Shown piece by piece: positions 32,897 through 41,497 of a stretch of DNA of 41,607 nucleotides (its first letter is position 1; the number at the start of each line of letters is the position of its first letter). The notes under the pieces were generated by a model. That model was not told the DNA's origin, ran no database searches, and saw nothing but the letters and a program-made list of their open reading frames with translations. The position numbers and the translations under genes were made by a program. The stretch is from Clostridioides mangenotii TR (GTDB taxonomy: Bacteria; Bacillota; Clostridia; Peptostreptococcales; Peptostreptococcaceae): NCBI RefSeq assembly GCF_000498755.1, contig NZ_AXUS01000024.1:10681-52287 (forward strand), written 5' to 3'.

Positions 32897-33125
32897 AAGA
32901 TATCCTGAGACATACGATAAGGCTCTCTTAAATTCAACCTACAATTTTTATTCGGGAGACAACGTCTGATAACTTATATAACAGGCCGAGTATTTTTACT
33001 TGGACGTTAAAACATTATCAGTATGTCACCCACCTAGATGACTCTAGGGCGTGAATTTAACGGGCCACCGGTGTTTTGGGGAAAAAGATTGTCGCTATAT
33101 ATTTATAGCGACAATCTTTTTTTAG
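32897..33125 (+). ncRNA. Structured host RNA upstream of cdeC (family not identified)
   Basis: A closing stem pairs GGCTC + TTAAATTCA (32931-32952 region) with TGAATTTAA + GGGCC (33052-33067 region). Inside: CCGAGTA/TACTTGG (about 32987-33005), CCTAGA/TCTAGG with loop TGAC (33033-33048), and two mutually competing or pseudoknotted pairs, CTGATAA/TTATCAG and AACGTC/GACGTT. GACATAC near the 5' end matches GTATGTC. A perfect 15-bp terminator follows. Size of about 200-230 nt suits 6S RNA or the raiA-motif RNA, but I cannot confirm either. A cis leader of cdeC is unlikely because of the terminator. Confidence 0.7.
33084..33125 (+). terminator. Terminator of the structured RNA
   Basis: AAAGATTGTCGCTAT / ATAGCGACAATCTTT, about 15 bp perfect, then TTTTT. 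Confidence 0.93.
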
Positions 33126-33180
33126 ATTAATGTTATATTTTAATACTTATTATATTAAAACAATATTTATAGTCTCTGTA

Positions 33181-33208
33181 ACAAATGTAATTCTAAGTGC
33201 ATATTATT
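33181..33208 (+). promoter_or_regulatory. SigK-like promoter of cdeC
   Basis: AC at 33181-33182, 17 nt, then CATATTATT (33200-33208), close to AC-N16-CATANNNTA. 57 nt before the ATG. Confidence 0.5.
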
Positions 33209-33264
33209 AATTAGGCTGAAAAAGCCAAGTCACTTTATAGAATTCACTTAAGGAGGCACGACAA

Positions 33265-33440
33265 ATGCAAGATATAAAAAGAAATAGAAGAAAAATGGGT
33301 AATAATAGTCCAGTATCTTCAAATATCAATGATATAGATGAAATTCGTGAAGATTCATTTTCTGATGAAGATATGGAAAGAGGCTTCAAAAATAAAAAGC
33401 ATGATCACTGTGATTGCGAAAAAGAAGATAAATGTGGATG
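33265..33440 (+). repeat. Metal-ligand-like Cys/His repeat start in cdeC
   Basis: The segment codes an acidic start followed, just downstream, by two near-identical CGCDHHHND units and CDCDPCHNHNNHHC. It is noted because the C/H-rich run differs strongly from the rest of the protein. Confidence 0.5.
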
Positions 33441-34434
33441 CGATCATCACCATAATGATTGTGGATGCGACCATCACCACAACGATTGTGACTGTGATCC
33501 TTGCCATAATCACAATAATCACCACTGTGAGCCTTGTGAAATAGAGTCAGATGACTGCTTCCCAAATAAATGTGGGCCAGAATGCTGTCATCCTTTAACT
33601 CCTAAAAATTTCGCACCTGGGAACTGTGTTCCTATAGCTATAGAAACTAATAGAGTTTTTGATACTATGCGTTTCCAAGCTTTTACAGACGGTTCAGGAC
33701 CTAATGGAGAGCCGTTATTCTTTGAAACAGAAGTTATAGAAGTAAATGGGCCAGTTCCTCAAGGTGGGCCAGTAAATGTAACTATAGAAAAAATATGTGT
33801 AAACTTCAAAGAAATAGAAATAAATCCAGGTCTTATTACACTAGAAGATTTTGAAATAGAGCCGCTTGATTCAATGTCACACAGAAATTGCGAATCATCA
33901 TTTGAGTACGCAGTTTGTGGAGAATTCAAACGTGAATGCTGCAGAAGAGGATTAGGAAATTCAGTAGCGTTTAAAGAAAAAGGATTAAATGTTGCAGTAC
34001 GTGATTTAGTACTAGAATTAAAAGGTAAATGTGGATGTACTACATTTACAGCGCTTGCTTTCCCTGCAGTAAAAGAGTGTGGATGTAAGAGAAGAGTACC
34101 TTTTGTACAATTTAACTTCAATACATTCTCATCACCTCTTTGCCTTCCAGCAGATGGAAGATCTTTACTACTAAGACAAGAATTTAATACTCATTTAACA
34201 GTTGATTGTATAGGAAAATCTATACTAAAATTCGAAGAAAATGAGCACTGCGAATGCTTCTTCGATTTAATAATACCAAATGACATAGATTTAGTTCTTT
34301 GCTTAGAAGAAACTGTAAGCGCACTTATAAGTGAGCAAATAGTAGTTTTAGGATCAAGAACTCCAATAGAGCCTAGATTAGTAGATACATTCGCAAAAGT
34401 ATGTGACTTTGAACAATGTGGACCTAGATTCTAG
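33265..34434 (+). CDS. cdeC: Cysteine-rich exosporium protein CdeC
   Basis: 389 aa (C. difficile CdeC is about 405). It begins MQDIKRNRRKMGNNSPVSSN and has a His/Cys/Asp-rich segment with two CGCDHHHND units at about residues 55-75. Then CEPCEIESDDCFPNKCGPEC and the long conserved body (NRVFDTMRFQAFTDGSGPNG, VTIEKICVNF, LTVDCIGKSILKFEE) ending VDTFAKVCDFEQCGP. CdeC self-assembles through its many cysteines and is needed to build the exosporium and coat in C. difficile. RBS AAGGAGG. Own sporulation-type promoter, terminator on both sides. Confidence 0.93.
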   Translation: MQDIKRNRRKMGNNSPVSSNINDIDEIREDSFSDEDMERGFKNKKHDHCDCEKEDKCGCDHHHNDCGCDHHHNDCDCDPCHNHNNHHCEPCEIESDDCFPNKCGPECCHPLTPKNFAPGNCVPIAIETNRVFDTMRFQAFTDGSGPNGEPLFFETEVIEVNGPVPQGGPVNVTIEKICVNFKEIEINPGLITLEDFEIEPLDSMSHRNCESSFEYAVCGEFKRECCRRGLGNSVAFKEKGLNVAVRDLVLELKGKCGCTTFTALAFPAVKECGCKRRVPFVQFNFNTFSSPLCLPADGRSLLLRQEFNTHLTVDCIGKSILKFEENEHCECFFDLIIPNDIDLVLCLEETVSALISEQIVVLGSRTPIEPRLVDTFAKVCDFEQCGPRF

Positions 34435-34470
34435 ATAAATTTATTTAACTTATAGATAATCAAAGTTGTA

Positions 34471-34508
34471 AAAAAGCCATTGAGGTATAAATACCTCGAT
34501 GGCTTTTT
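34471..34508. terminator. Bidirectional terminator between cdeC and the flippase gene
   Basis: AAAAAGCCAT-TGAGGTAT / ATACCTCG-ATGGCTTTTT, about 17 bp with one weak pair. Confidence 0.88.
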
Positions 34509-34526
34509 GTATTGATTAATTTAGAA

Positions 34527-35855
34527 TTAAAGGGGGCGTAGAGACTTTATTGATCTAAATAAAACTAAAGAGTGGAGAATGCAAGTCAACATTGACACAG
34601 AAGTCATAACATAAATTAAAGCGTATATATTTAAACTTGGTATAGGAAGCAACGTATACAGAGCTACAATCTGTACTACCATTCCTATAATAGTGTTTAT
34701 ACTGGAAGCGAGTTCTTTTCTAATAGCATTTAAAATCCCTGATAAAGTTTGATTTAATGACATAAATAAAGGCACCAAAAACATGGATTTTAAATAATTA
34801 CCAGCGAGTTCGTTTTTAAATACAAAAACACAGACTCTCTCTCCAAAGAAGTAAAAAAATATAGACGAAAGTATTCCAACAGCTAAAGTTAAAAGAATTG
34901 AGTACTTAATTTTTTTAATTACACTATCTATTTTATTTAGAGCCATTCCTTGAGATATGCTTGGAATTAAATTTACGACTAGAGCTGATCCGAGAGTAAA
35001 TGGTATAAATACAAATGGCATAACCATACCACTTATAACTCCGTACATGCTGAGAGATTTAGTATATGTCATACCAGAAAGAGCTAATCTAGAAGGAACC
35101 ATCATAGAGCTTATAGACTGAAGAAATATGCTAGACATTCTGTTGCAAGTTATAGGGACAGACATCTTTATAGTTTCTATTGAAGAATAGTAAAAGTCCT
35201 TAGCGCTAACCACGTATTTTTTGCATAAAGAAGAATCTCTCCATAGATATACAGTCATAAAAATTATATTGCTCAGTTCTCCGATTGAAACTCCTAAAAG
35301 GGCTATGTAGCAGTTGAAATTTTTATTACCTATGTACATTATTAGTAAAACAACAAATAAAATTTTTGTAATCTGTTCTATTATTTGTCCTACAGCAGGT
35401 ACTTTCACTTTTTTAACTCCGTAGTAGTACCCCCTAAGTACATTAGAAATTGTAATTGTAACTACAGCAGGAGCTATTGCAAGAATAAGTAAGTTTAAGT
35501 GTGGGTCGTTTAAAAATTTTTCTGAAAAGAACTTACTGTTAAAAGAAACTATAAGGGATATAATCAACGAAACGAAAAATGCTATGTAGAGTGTAGATAT
35601 AAAAAGTACATTTGAAGAATGTTTATCTTTTATAGCCTTTTTATTGGCAATTAAACAACTTAGTGCTGTAGGAATTCCTGTTGTGGTTACGGATAGACAT
35701 ATCATCAAAAAGTTGAATATCATATGGTAAATGCCTAGCCCTGTTTCACCTAAAGCTCTAGATAAAAATACTTTATATATAAAGCCGAAGATTCTAACAA
35801 TAAAATTGGATACGAACAAAATTGCCGTAGACATAACTAGATATGGAATTTTCAA
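34527..35855 (-). CDS. MATE/MOP-family flippase, SpoVB-like
   Basis: 442 aa; TTG start at 35855. About 12-14 membrane segments. The opening TAILFVSNFIVRIFGFIYKV with LSRALGETGLGIYHMIFNFL is typical of SpoVB/YtgP polysaccharide-export proteins, and VLRGYYYGVKKVKVPAVGQI is another family block. Such proteins flip lipid-linked precursors; SpoVB is needed for spore cortex. It could be any paralog of this group. It lies after the PHP gene on the same strand; the ribosome site is inside a hairpin (35861-35893). Confidence 0.85.
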   Translation of the reverse strand: MKIPYLVMSTAILFVSNFIVRIFGFIYKVFLSRALGETGLGIYHMIFNFLMICLSVTTTGIPTALSCLIANKKAIKDKHSSNVLFISTLYIAFFVSLIISLIVSFNSKFFSEKFLNDPHLNLLILAIAPAVVTITISNVLRGYYYGVKKVKVPAVGQIIEQITKILFVVLLIMYIGNKNFNCYIALLGVSIGELSNIIFMTVYLWRDSSLCKKYVVSAKDFYYSSIETIKMSVPITCNRMSSIFLQSISSMMVPSRLALSGMTYTKSLSMYGVISGMVMPFVFIPFTLGSALVVNLIPSISQGMALNKIDSVIKKIKYSILLTLAVGILSSIFFYFFGERVCVFVFKNELAGNYLKSMFLVPLFMSLNQTLSGILNAIRKELASSINTIIGMVVQIVALYTLLPIPSLNIYALIYVMTSVSMLTCILHSLVLFRSIKSLRPL

Positions 35856-35860
35856 AAAAC

Positions 35861-35893
35861 ACCTCCTTACGTTAAATATATTCGTAAGGAGGT
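35861..35893 (-). promoter_or_regulatory. Hairpin that buries the ribosome site of the flippase gene
   Basis: Reverse strand: ACCTCCTTACG pairs with CGTAAGGAGGT, 11 bp perfect, loop of 11 nt. The 3' arm is the ribosome site; six T and the TTG start follow at once. The same element has the form of an intrinsic terminator for the upstream PHP gene. Confidence 0.75.
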
Positions 35894-35906
35894 CAAAAAT
35901 TTATAA

Positions 35907-36701
35907 TTATATCTTTATAAAATCTGGGTTCATTTTATCAAATCTTGTTACATACTTAAATCCGAGGTCTTTTAGGACCGAGTAAATATAATCGAATTTA
36001 TATGCTACTTGATCTGTATTGTGAGAATCAGATCCTGTAGTTATAATTTCACCACCTAATTCCTTGTACAGCTTTAAAATATAGGTAGAGGGTGTAAGGT
36101 CAGGTAGATTATATCTATAACTTGATGTATTTAATTCAATTCCTTTTCCATCATATATAGCTTGTTTAAGAGTTGCTTCAATTATATCGAAGAACAATTT
36201 ATCATCTAAATATGTATCAAAAGGAGCGTATCGTTTAATCAGATCTAGATGTCCTAAAACAGAGTAATTTTTATAGTTTTTCACTACATTGTAAAGTTCC
36301 ATATAGTAATTTTCATAGATTTCATATTGTGATCTACCTTCAAAGTAAGAGCTCAAATAAAGGTCTTTTCTATCTATAGCGTGAATAGAACAAATTACAA
36401 AGTCAAAATCATATTCTTCGACTCTTTTATTGTAGTAATCGCCTAAATCTTTTTGTAGTCCAAATTCAATTCCCTTTTTTATAGTTATTCTTTCTTTATA
36501 TTTCCTTTGTACATAATCGAGCTTCTCGAAGTAGTCACCCAAGTTTACCATAAAAGAGTCATCAGTAAATATACCGTAATCAACATGGTCAGTAAAACAT
36601 ATCTCATTTAATCCTAAATCGATAGACTTTTCTACCATATCCTCTATACTCGTATGGCTGTCAGTAGAGAAACTTGAGTGCATGTGATAGTCGTAAAACA
36701 T
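35907..36701 (-). CDS. PHP-domain phosphoesterase, histidinol-phosphatase (HisK/HisJ) type
   Basis: 264 aa from ATG 36701 (GAGGTGAA upstream; the codon at 36713 lies in that site). Metal-binding PHP motifs: I, YHMHSSFSTD; II, EICFTDHVDYG; III around IKKGIEFGLQ; then VICSIHAID, LGHLDLIKRY and the closing TTGSDSHNTDQVA. The family hydrolyses histidinol phosphate in histidine synthesis, but stand-alone members often have unknown substrates. No his genes are seen nearby. Probably co-transcribed with the flippase gene. Confidence 0.87.
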   Translation of the reverse strand: MFYDYHMHSSFSTDSHTSIEDMVEKSIDLGLNEICFTDHVDYGIFTDDSFMVNLGDYFEKLDYVQRKYKERITIKKGIEFGLQKDLGDYYNKRVEEYDFDFVICSIHAIDRKDLYLSSYFEGRSQYEIYENYYMELYNVVKNYKNYSVLGHLDLIKRYAPFDTYLDDKLFFDIIEATLKQAIYDGKGIELNTSSYRYNLPDLTPSTYILKLYKELGGEIITTGSDSHNTDQVAYKFDYIYSVLKDLGFKYVTRFDKMNPDFIKI

Positions 36702-37066
36702 AAAAAATTTCACCTCATTTTTGTAATTATTTTAATGTAAGTAATTTATAGTATTTATAAATTTTAAACAAGTATCCTTTATTTATTTAGGTATCTTATA
36801 TGTTATTATAACAATATGTTGATTGCAATAACAGAGCAGGTTACTGGCTAAACATAAATCTTTGCACATTAAATACCAATTGAGTGTAGATGTGCTTTAT
36901 TAAATTAAATAATATAATTTAATTTAATAAGAAAAACATTGAGAAAAATTTATTCAATTGTGCTAAAATTAAAGTAAGCAAAAGAATTGTTAGGTAAAAA
37001 CAGAAATAAGATATAAATAAGTTATTCAATATTAAGACCTATAATTTAGTGCAAGTGGTGATTATT
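36702..37066. other. Divergent intergenic region with a 12-bp inverted repeat
   Basis: It separates the PHP gene (-) from the MocR-type gene (+). ATTAAATTAAAT (36899-36910) mirrors ATTTAATTTAAT (36917-36928) exactly around AATATA: a possible operator for the adjacent regulator. TTGAGA (36939-36944) and an extended -10 TGCTAAAAT (36961-36969) are a weak promoter candidate with a 19-nt spacer. No gene seen. Confidence 0.55.
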
Positions 37067-38461
37067 ATGGAAAAATTTTTAATTGATATGAATAAGAACA
37101 ATACAACGAAATATTTACATGTATATAATTGTATAAAAAAAATGATACAAGACGAAAAATTAAATGTACATGAGAAATTGCCTCCAATAAGAAAGTTTTC
37201 AAAATTATTGGGGGTTAACAATGCTACAATAATCAAGGCATATGAGCTTTTGGAAAATGAAGGCTATATTTACAAAATTGTAGGAAACGGAACATTTGTA
37301 TCTAACTTAAAGGGAGAAAATACAAAACCTAAAGAGATCAGAGACGGAATAATACACTTTGACAGTGGTAATCCATCAAATGATATGTTCCCGATAGATT
37401 CATTTAAATACGCAGTAAATATGGCTCTTGAAAAAGATGGCAACTCTATATTTGACTATGAAGAAGGACTTGGATCAGAAGATCTTAGAGAGAATCTTGT
37501 AGAGTACTTAAAGAGTTTAAAAATAAATACAACAGTAGAGAATATTCAGATAATTTCGGGTGCCCAGCAGGGTATAGATATAGTCTGTAAGGGAATAATA
37601 AGTCACTCAGATGTAGTATTTGTTGAGGAACCTAGTTATGCAGGAGCTATAGATGTATTTAAAAGTAGAGGAGCAAAGATAATATCGATACCAATGTTAG
37701 ATGATGGTATAGATATAGGAATACTCAAAATAAAGCTTGAAAAATTTAAGCCTAAGTTTATATATACTATGCCGAATTTTCAAAATCCGACGGGAATATC
37801 GTATTCTATGTACAAGAAAAACAAACTAATTGAGTTAGCAAAGGAGCACGATTTTTATATATTAGAAGATGACTTCATAAGCGATTTTAAATTTAACTCA
37901 GAGGACAACAGACCACTAAGAAGTTATGATAACGGAGGAAGAGTTATATATATTAAGAGTTTCTCGAAAATTCTTATGCCAGGGCTTAGAATCGGTCTTG
38001 TAGAAGTTCCGTCAAAGCTTATGACAAAGATTTTAATAGCTAAGCACACTTCAGATATTTCTACACCTGGGTTGATACAAAAGTCTATGTATTACTTTAT
38101 GAAAAACTTTGAGTGGGATTCCTATCTTAGAAGTATGGAAAGTGTATATATGAATAAATACCGTATTGCAGAGAAATTAATTAAAGAAAAGCTATCTAAA
38201 AAGATTAAAGTAAGAAACTCGTGTGGAGGGATAAATTTTTTCTTGGAGCTTCCATTAAATTATAATTCTCAGACATATACCGACTTTTTAGTAAAAAAAG
38301 GGGTATACATAACACCAGGTACGTACTTTTTTGATAAAATAGTGGAAGATAGATTCTTTAGAGTAAACATTGCAAAACCAAGTATATCAGAAATTGAAGA
38401 AGGAATCTCAATAATAAGCGATAGTATCGAAGAATTTTTTGATAAATATAAATATAAATAA
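37067..38461 (+). CDS. MocR-type regulator (GntR HTH + class I aminotransferase domain)
   Basis: 464 aa from ATG 37067 (GGTGATT upstream). An N-terminal winged helix at about 15-75 (LPPIRKFSKLLGVNNATIIK, YELLENEGYIYKIVGNGTFV) is followed by a PLP-binding fold. The latter has IISGAQQGIDIVCKGI, MPNFQNPTGISY, the lysine site IYIKSFSKILMPGLRIG and FFLELPLNYN. MocR proteins use PLP as a ligand sensor, often for vitamin B6 or amino acid metabolism. The target is not evident from the neighbours. Followed directly by the DUF896 gene. Confidence 0.92.
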   Translation: MEKFLIDMNKNNTTKYLHVYNCIKKMIQDEKLNVHEKLPPIRKFSKLLGVNNATIIKAYELLENEGYIYKIVGNGTFVSNLKGENTKPKEIRDGIIHFDSGNPSNDMFPIDSFKYAVNMALEKDGNSIFDYEEGLGSEDLRENLVEYLKSLKINTTVENIQIISGAQQGIDIVCKGIISHSDVVFVEEPSYAGAIDVFKSRGAKIISIPMLDDGIDIGILKIKLEKFKPKFIYTMPNFQNPTGISYSMYKKNKLIELAKEHDFYILEDDFISDFKFNSEDNRPLRSYDNGGRVIYIKSFSKILMPGLRIGLVEVPSKLMTKILIAKHTSDISTPGLIQKSMYYFMKNFEWDSYLRSMESVYMNKYRIAEKLIKEKLSKKIKVRNSCGGINFFLELPLNYNSQTYTDFLVKKGVYITPGTYFFDKIVEDRFFRVNIAKPSISEIEEGISIISDSIEEFFDKYKYK

Positions 38462-38478
38462 GTATTTTGGAGGAAGAA

Positions 38479-38688
38479 ATGTTTGAACAAAAAAAATTAG
38501 ACAGAATAAATCAACTTGCTAAAAAGCATAAAGAAGATGGATTAACTCATGAAGAGCACGATGAAAGAGAAGGACTTAGAAAAGAGTATCTAGAACATTT
38601 TAGAGCACATGTTAGATCAAAACTAGATAATATAAAAGTTGTATCACCAGAGGAGTATGAGGAGTATATAAAAAACAACAATAAATAG
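38479..38688 (+). CDS. DUF896 family protein (YnzC-like)
   Basis: 69 aa from ATG 38479; TTGGAGGAAGAA is the ribosome site (an in-frame TTG at 38467 lies within it). DUF896 pattern: LDRINQLAKKHKEDGLTHEE then HDEREGLRKEYLEHFRAHVR with the SKLDNI ending. Two-helix hairpin proteins of this family are widespread in Firmicutes and linked to the SOS regulon in B. subtilis (YneB-YnzC), with unknown action. Intergenic distance of 17 nt from the MocR gene. Confidence 0.92.
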   Translation: MFEQKKLDRINQLAKKHKEDGLTHEEHDEREGLRKEYLEHFRAHVRSKLDNIKVVSPEEYEEYIKNNNK

Positions 38689-38742
38689 GAAAATTATTAA
38701 TATTTAATAATTTAATATATAAATCTAAGGAGATGATACAAT

Positions 38743-40140
38743 ATGGATTTAAAACATGAATTTAAAAACGCTTGGGAAGAAGCACAAAAAAATAACTCAA
38801 TTGGTGAAATAATGGACTATGCCAATGGTTATATGAAGTTTTTAAGTAAAGCTAAGACTGAGAGGGTATCTGTAGAGGAAATCGTAAACTTAGCTAAATT
38901 TAATGGATTTGTATCTCTAGATGAAGTAATTGCAAATGGAAAACTAAGTGCAGGCGATAAAGTTTACTCAGTAAACAGAGCAAAAGCAGTAGCTATGTTT
39001 GTAATTGGTAAAAACCCTATAGAACAAGGACTGAGAGTAATAGGTGGACATTTAGATTCTCCAAGAATGGATTTAAAACCAAACCCACTTTACGAAAGCT
39101 CTAACTTAGGATTTTTAAAAACTCATTACTATGGAGGAATCAAAAAATACCAATGGACAACTATTCCTCTATCAATACATGGTGTAGTAATATTAAACGA
39201 TGGAAGTAAAGTAACAGTTTGTGTTGGAGAAGACAACAACGATCCAGTATTTTGTGTAACAGATCTACTAGTTCACCTAGCTGGAGATCAAATGGAGAAA
39301 AAACTTAAAGACGGAGTAGCTGGAGAGGCTCTAAATGTACTTGTAGGAAATACACCACTACAAGGTGAAGAAAAAGACCCAGTAAAATCTAATATACTTA
39401 AGCTACTAAACGAAAAGTACAACATAGTTGAAGGTGACTTCTTAAGTGCAGAAATAGAAATAGTACCTGCAGGAAAAGCTCGTGATATGGGATTTGACAG
39501 ATCAATGATACTAGCATATGGTCATGACGACAGAGTATGTTCTTACGCAGCAGTAAGAGCCATACTAGACATAGAAGCACCAGACTACACAGCATCAGCA
39601 TTATGTGTAGACAAAGAAGAAGTAGGATCACAAGGAAACACAGGAATGCAGTCAAGATTCTTTGAAAACGACGTAGCAGAGCTAATAGCACTTCAAGGAG
39701 ATTATTCAGATATAAAAATACGAAGAGCAATGAGCAACACAAAAGTGCTATCAGCAGATGTAACAGCAGGACACGATCCAAACTACGCAGAAGCATACGA
39801 TAAAAACAACTCAGCGATAATAGGTAATGGTGTAGTACTAAACAAATACACAGGAGCCAGAGGAAAGAGCGGATGTAACGACGCAAATGCCGAATTTGTA
39901 GCAGAAGTAAGAAAAATATTCGACTCAGAAAACGTAGTATGGCAAACAGCAGAGCTAGGTAAAGTAGACCAAGGTGGAGGAGGAACAATCGCTTACATCC
40001 TTGCGAATGCAAACGCAGAAGTAATAGATTGTGGAGTCGCATTACTAAACATGCACGCACCTTACGAAGTAGCATCAAAAGCAGACATACACGAAATGTA
40101 CAAAGGATACAAAGCATTCTACAAAAGTAACTTTAGATAA
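38743..40140 (+). CDS. apeB: M18 family aspartyl aminopeptidase-like metallopeptidase
   Basis: 465 aa. Di-metal site: H103 and D105 in IGGHLDSPRMD; the bridging D in YGHDDRVCSYAAV; the E pair in VDKEEVGSQGNTGMQS; H in TAGHDPNYAEAY; and a closing H in NMHAPYEV. It removes N-terminal (often acidic) residues from peptides in the cytosol. RBS AAGGAGATGAT. It is the last gene of the MocR-DUF896-M18 block and is followed by a terminator. Confidence 0.94.
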   Translation: MDLKHEFKNAWEEAQKNNSIGEIMDYANGYMKFLSKAKTERVSVEEIVNLAKFNGFVSLDEVIANGKLSAGDKVYSVNRAKAVAMFVIGKNPIEQGLRVIGGHLDSPRMDLKPNPLYESSNLGFLKTHYYGGIKKYQWTTIPLSIHGVVILNDGSKVTVCVGEDNNDPVFCVTDLLVHLAGDQMEKKLKDGVAGEALNVLVGNTPLQGEEKDPVKSNILKLLNEKYNIVEGDFLSAEIEIVPAGKARDMGFDRSMILAYGHDDRVCSYAAVRAILDIEAPDYTASALCVDKEEVGSQGNTGMQSRFFENDVAELIALQGDYSDIKIRRAMSNTKVLSADVTAGHDPNYAEAYDKNNSAIIGNGVVLNKYTGARGKSGCNDANAEFVAEVRKIFDSENVVWQTAELGKVDQGGGGTIAYILANANAEVIDCGVALLNMHAPYEVASKADIHEMYKGYKAFYKSNFR

Positions 40141-40458
40141 AAAGAATAGAAACAAAGCAAAAAAAATAATAACTAGAGAATATAGAAAAAGAATATGGAA
40201 CAAAAATCAGGGAGCCAACTCAAAATGAATTGAGCATAGCTTCCTGTTTTTTTGCACAAAAGCCTGTAGGCGAGACAAAGAATTAAAATACCAAAAAGTA
40301 ACTTGTCTTTTTCACTAAACAAGAGTTTTAAGAGGGAAAAAAATGTTGTAAGATGGTGATAGGAAATCTTGCACATGACCTAGATTTATTTGTCTAGTAT
40401 TGCAATATTTCATATCAGAAGCTTACAACACTTTTTTCTGTTCTCTTTTAGCTACCAT
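40141..40458. other. Intergenic region between convergent genes
   Basis: Holds the apeB terminator (40208-40253) and then about 200 nt with no supported gene; a 67-codon reverse frame (40173-40376) overlaps the terminator and has no ribosome site. Confidence 0.6.
40208..40253 (+). terminator. Terminator after apeB
   Basis: CAGGGAGC / GCTTCCTG with an inner CTCAA / TTGAG stem and a run of seven T. Confidence 0.88.
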
Positions 40459-41364
40459 TTACTTTTCTACCCCAAAATGTTCACAAAGTCTATCCAAAAA
40501 CTTATCCTCCAAAGGCGTAAAAGTCTTTTTCTTAGAATAAATAAAATAAAATTGTCTTGAAAAATCAATCCCTTTAATTCTGTATAATTTCAACTTATTA
40601 GAATCAACATAGTCAAGAGCGGACATCTGAGAAATAAACGATACCCCTAGGCCGATTCTAACCATTTCTTTTATAGCTTCATTAGACTCGACATGAGCTA
40701 TTATTTTTAGCTTGTCCGCAGGAAAATTATTCTTACCAAGCGTTTTCATAGTAAGCATTCTAGTTCCAGAACCGTCTTTTCTCATTATAAAATTTAAATT
40801 TTTTATTTCATCTAATTCAATATATCCATTATCATTTTTTATATTAATATTTGCAGGCGCTATCAATACAAGTTCATCATTTATTAGGTCTATGTACTTG
40901 ATCTGAGGATTGTTTATTTTTGTTCCGACCAGTCCAAAACTTATCCTCTCATTTAAAATTTCTGAAATAGCGTATTGGGAATCATAATGGCTTATAGAAA
41001 ATTTGACATCTGGATAATTCGCAGAAAAATCTTTGATAAATTCAGGCAGTATATATGTCTCTGGTATAGAGCTACATGCTATATCTATAATTCCTTCAAT
41101 TTTACCAGAGTATTCTTTTATATCGTACATTGCTCTTTTACAATTGTTTAAAATGTATATAGCATGATTGTATAAAATCTCTCCGGATTTTGTTAGAGTA
41201 ATAACTTTATTGCTTCTGTTGACTAATACCGTGTCTAACTCTCTTTCTAGGTTTTGTATATGCGCACTAACCGTAGGCTGTGTAAGAAAGAGTTCTCTAG
41301 CAGCTTTTGAAAAGCTTTGATGTTTTACAACGGCGACGAATACTTCTAGTTGTTTAAAATCCAT
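40459..41364 (-). CDS. LysR-family transcriptional regulator
   Basis: 301 aa. N-terminal winged HTH: MDFKQLEVFVAVVKHQSFSK, AARELFLTQPTVSAHIQNLE. Then the linker helix and a two-lobed effector domain (IEGIIDIACSSIPETYILPE, LNFIMRKDGSGTRMLTMKTL, VRIGLGVSFISQMSA). It resembles the CysB/CysL-like group and the clostridial 'selenium metabolism-associated' LysR proteins, but I cannot assign the ligand. RBS AAGGAGGATTTA. A forward promoter lies in its upstream region, so it may control a divergent gene outside the window. Confidence 0.92.
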   Translation of the reverse strand: MDFKQLEVFVAVVKHQSFSKAARELFLTQPTVSAHIQNLERELDTVLVNRSNKVITLTKSGEILYNHAIYILNNCKRAMYDIKEYSGKIEGIIDIACSSIPETYILPEFIKDFSANYPDVKFSISHYDSQYAISEILNERISFGLVGTKINNPQIKYIDLINDELVLIAPANINIKNDNGYIELDEIKNLNFIMRKDGSGTRMLTMKTLGKNNFPADKLKIIAHVESNEAIKEMVRIGLGVSFISQMSALDYVDSNKLKLYRIKGIDFSRQFYFIYSKKKTFTPLEDKFLDRLCEHFGVEK

Positions 41365-41468
41365 TACTAAATCCTCCTTAAATCATCTAGATTTATTATA
41401 ACATAGTTGTGAAAAACATTGATAAATCAATTTGTCAAAAAAATAGTAAAAAAATATTTTTATAAGTT

Positions 41469-41497
41469 TTGATAAGTTATAATGAATCTGATATAAT
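41469..41497 (+). promoter_or_regulatory. SigA-type promoter for a gene beyond the window
   Basis: TTGATA (41469-41474), 17-nt spacer, TATAAT (41492-41497). Divergent to the LysR gene, as for a typical LysR target. Confidence 0.7.

Noticed and set aside
32897-33075. c-di-GMP or T-box riboswitch controlling cdeC
   Set aside because: The conserved cores of these classes are not seen, and a strong terminator separates the RNA from the cdeC promoter.
39398-40117. 239-codon reverse frame inside the aminopeptidase gene
   Set aside because: Leu/Arg-rich antisense shadow of a well-conserved gene; no ribosome site.
40173-40376. 67-codon reverse frame after apeB
   Set aside because: It overlaps the terminator, has no ribosome site and no protein-like pattern.
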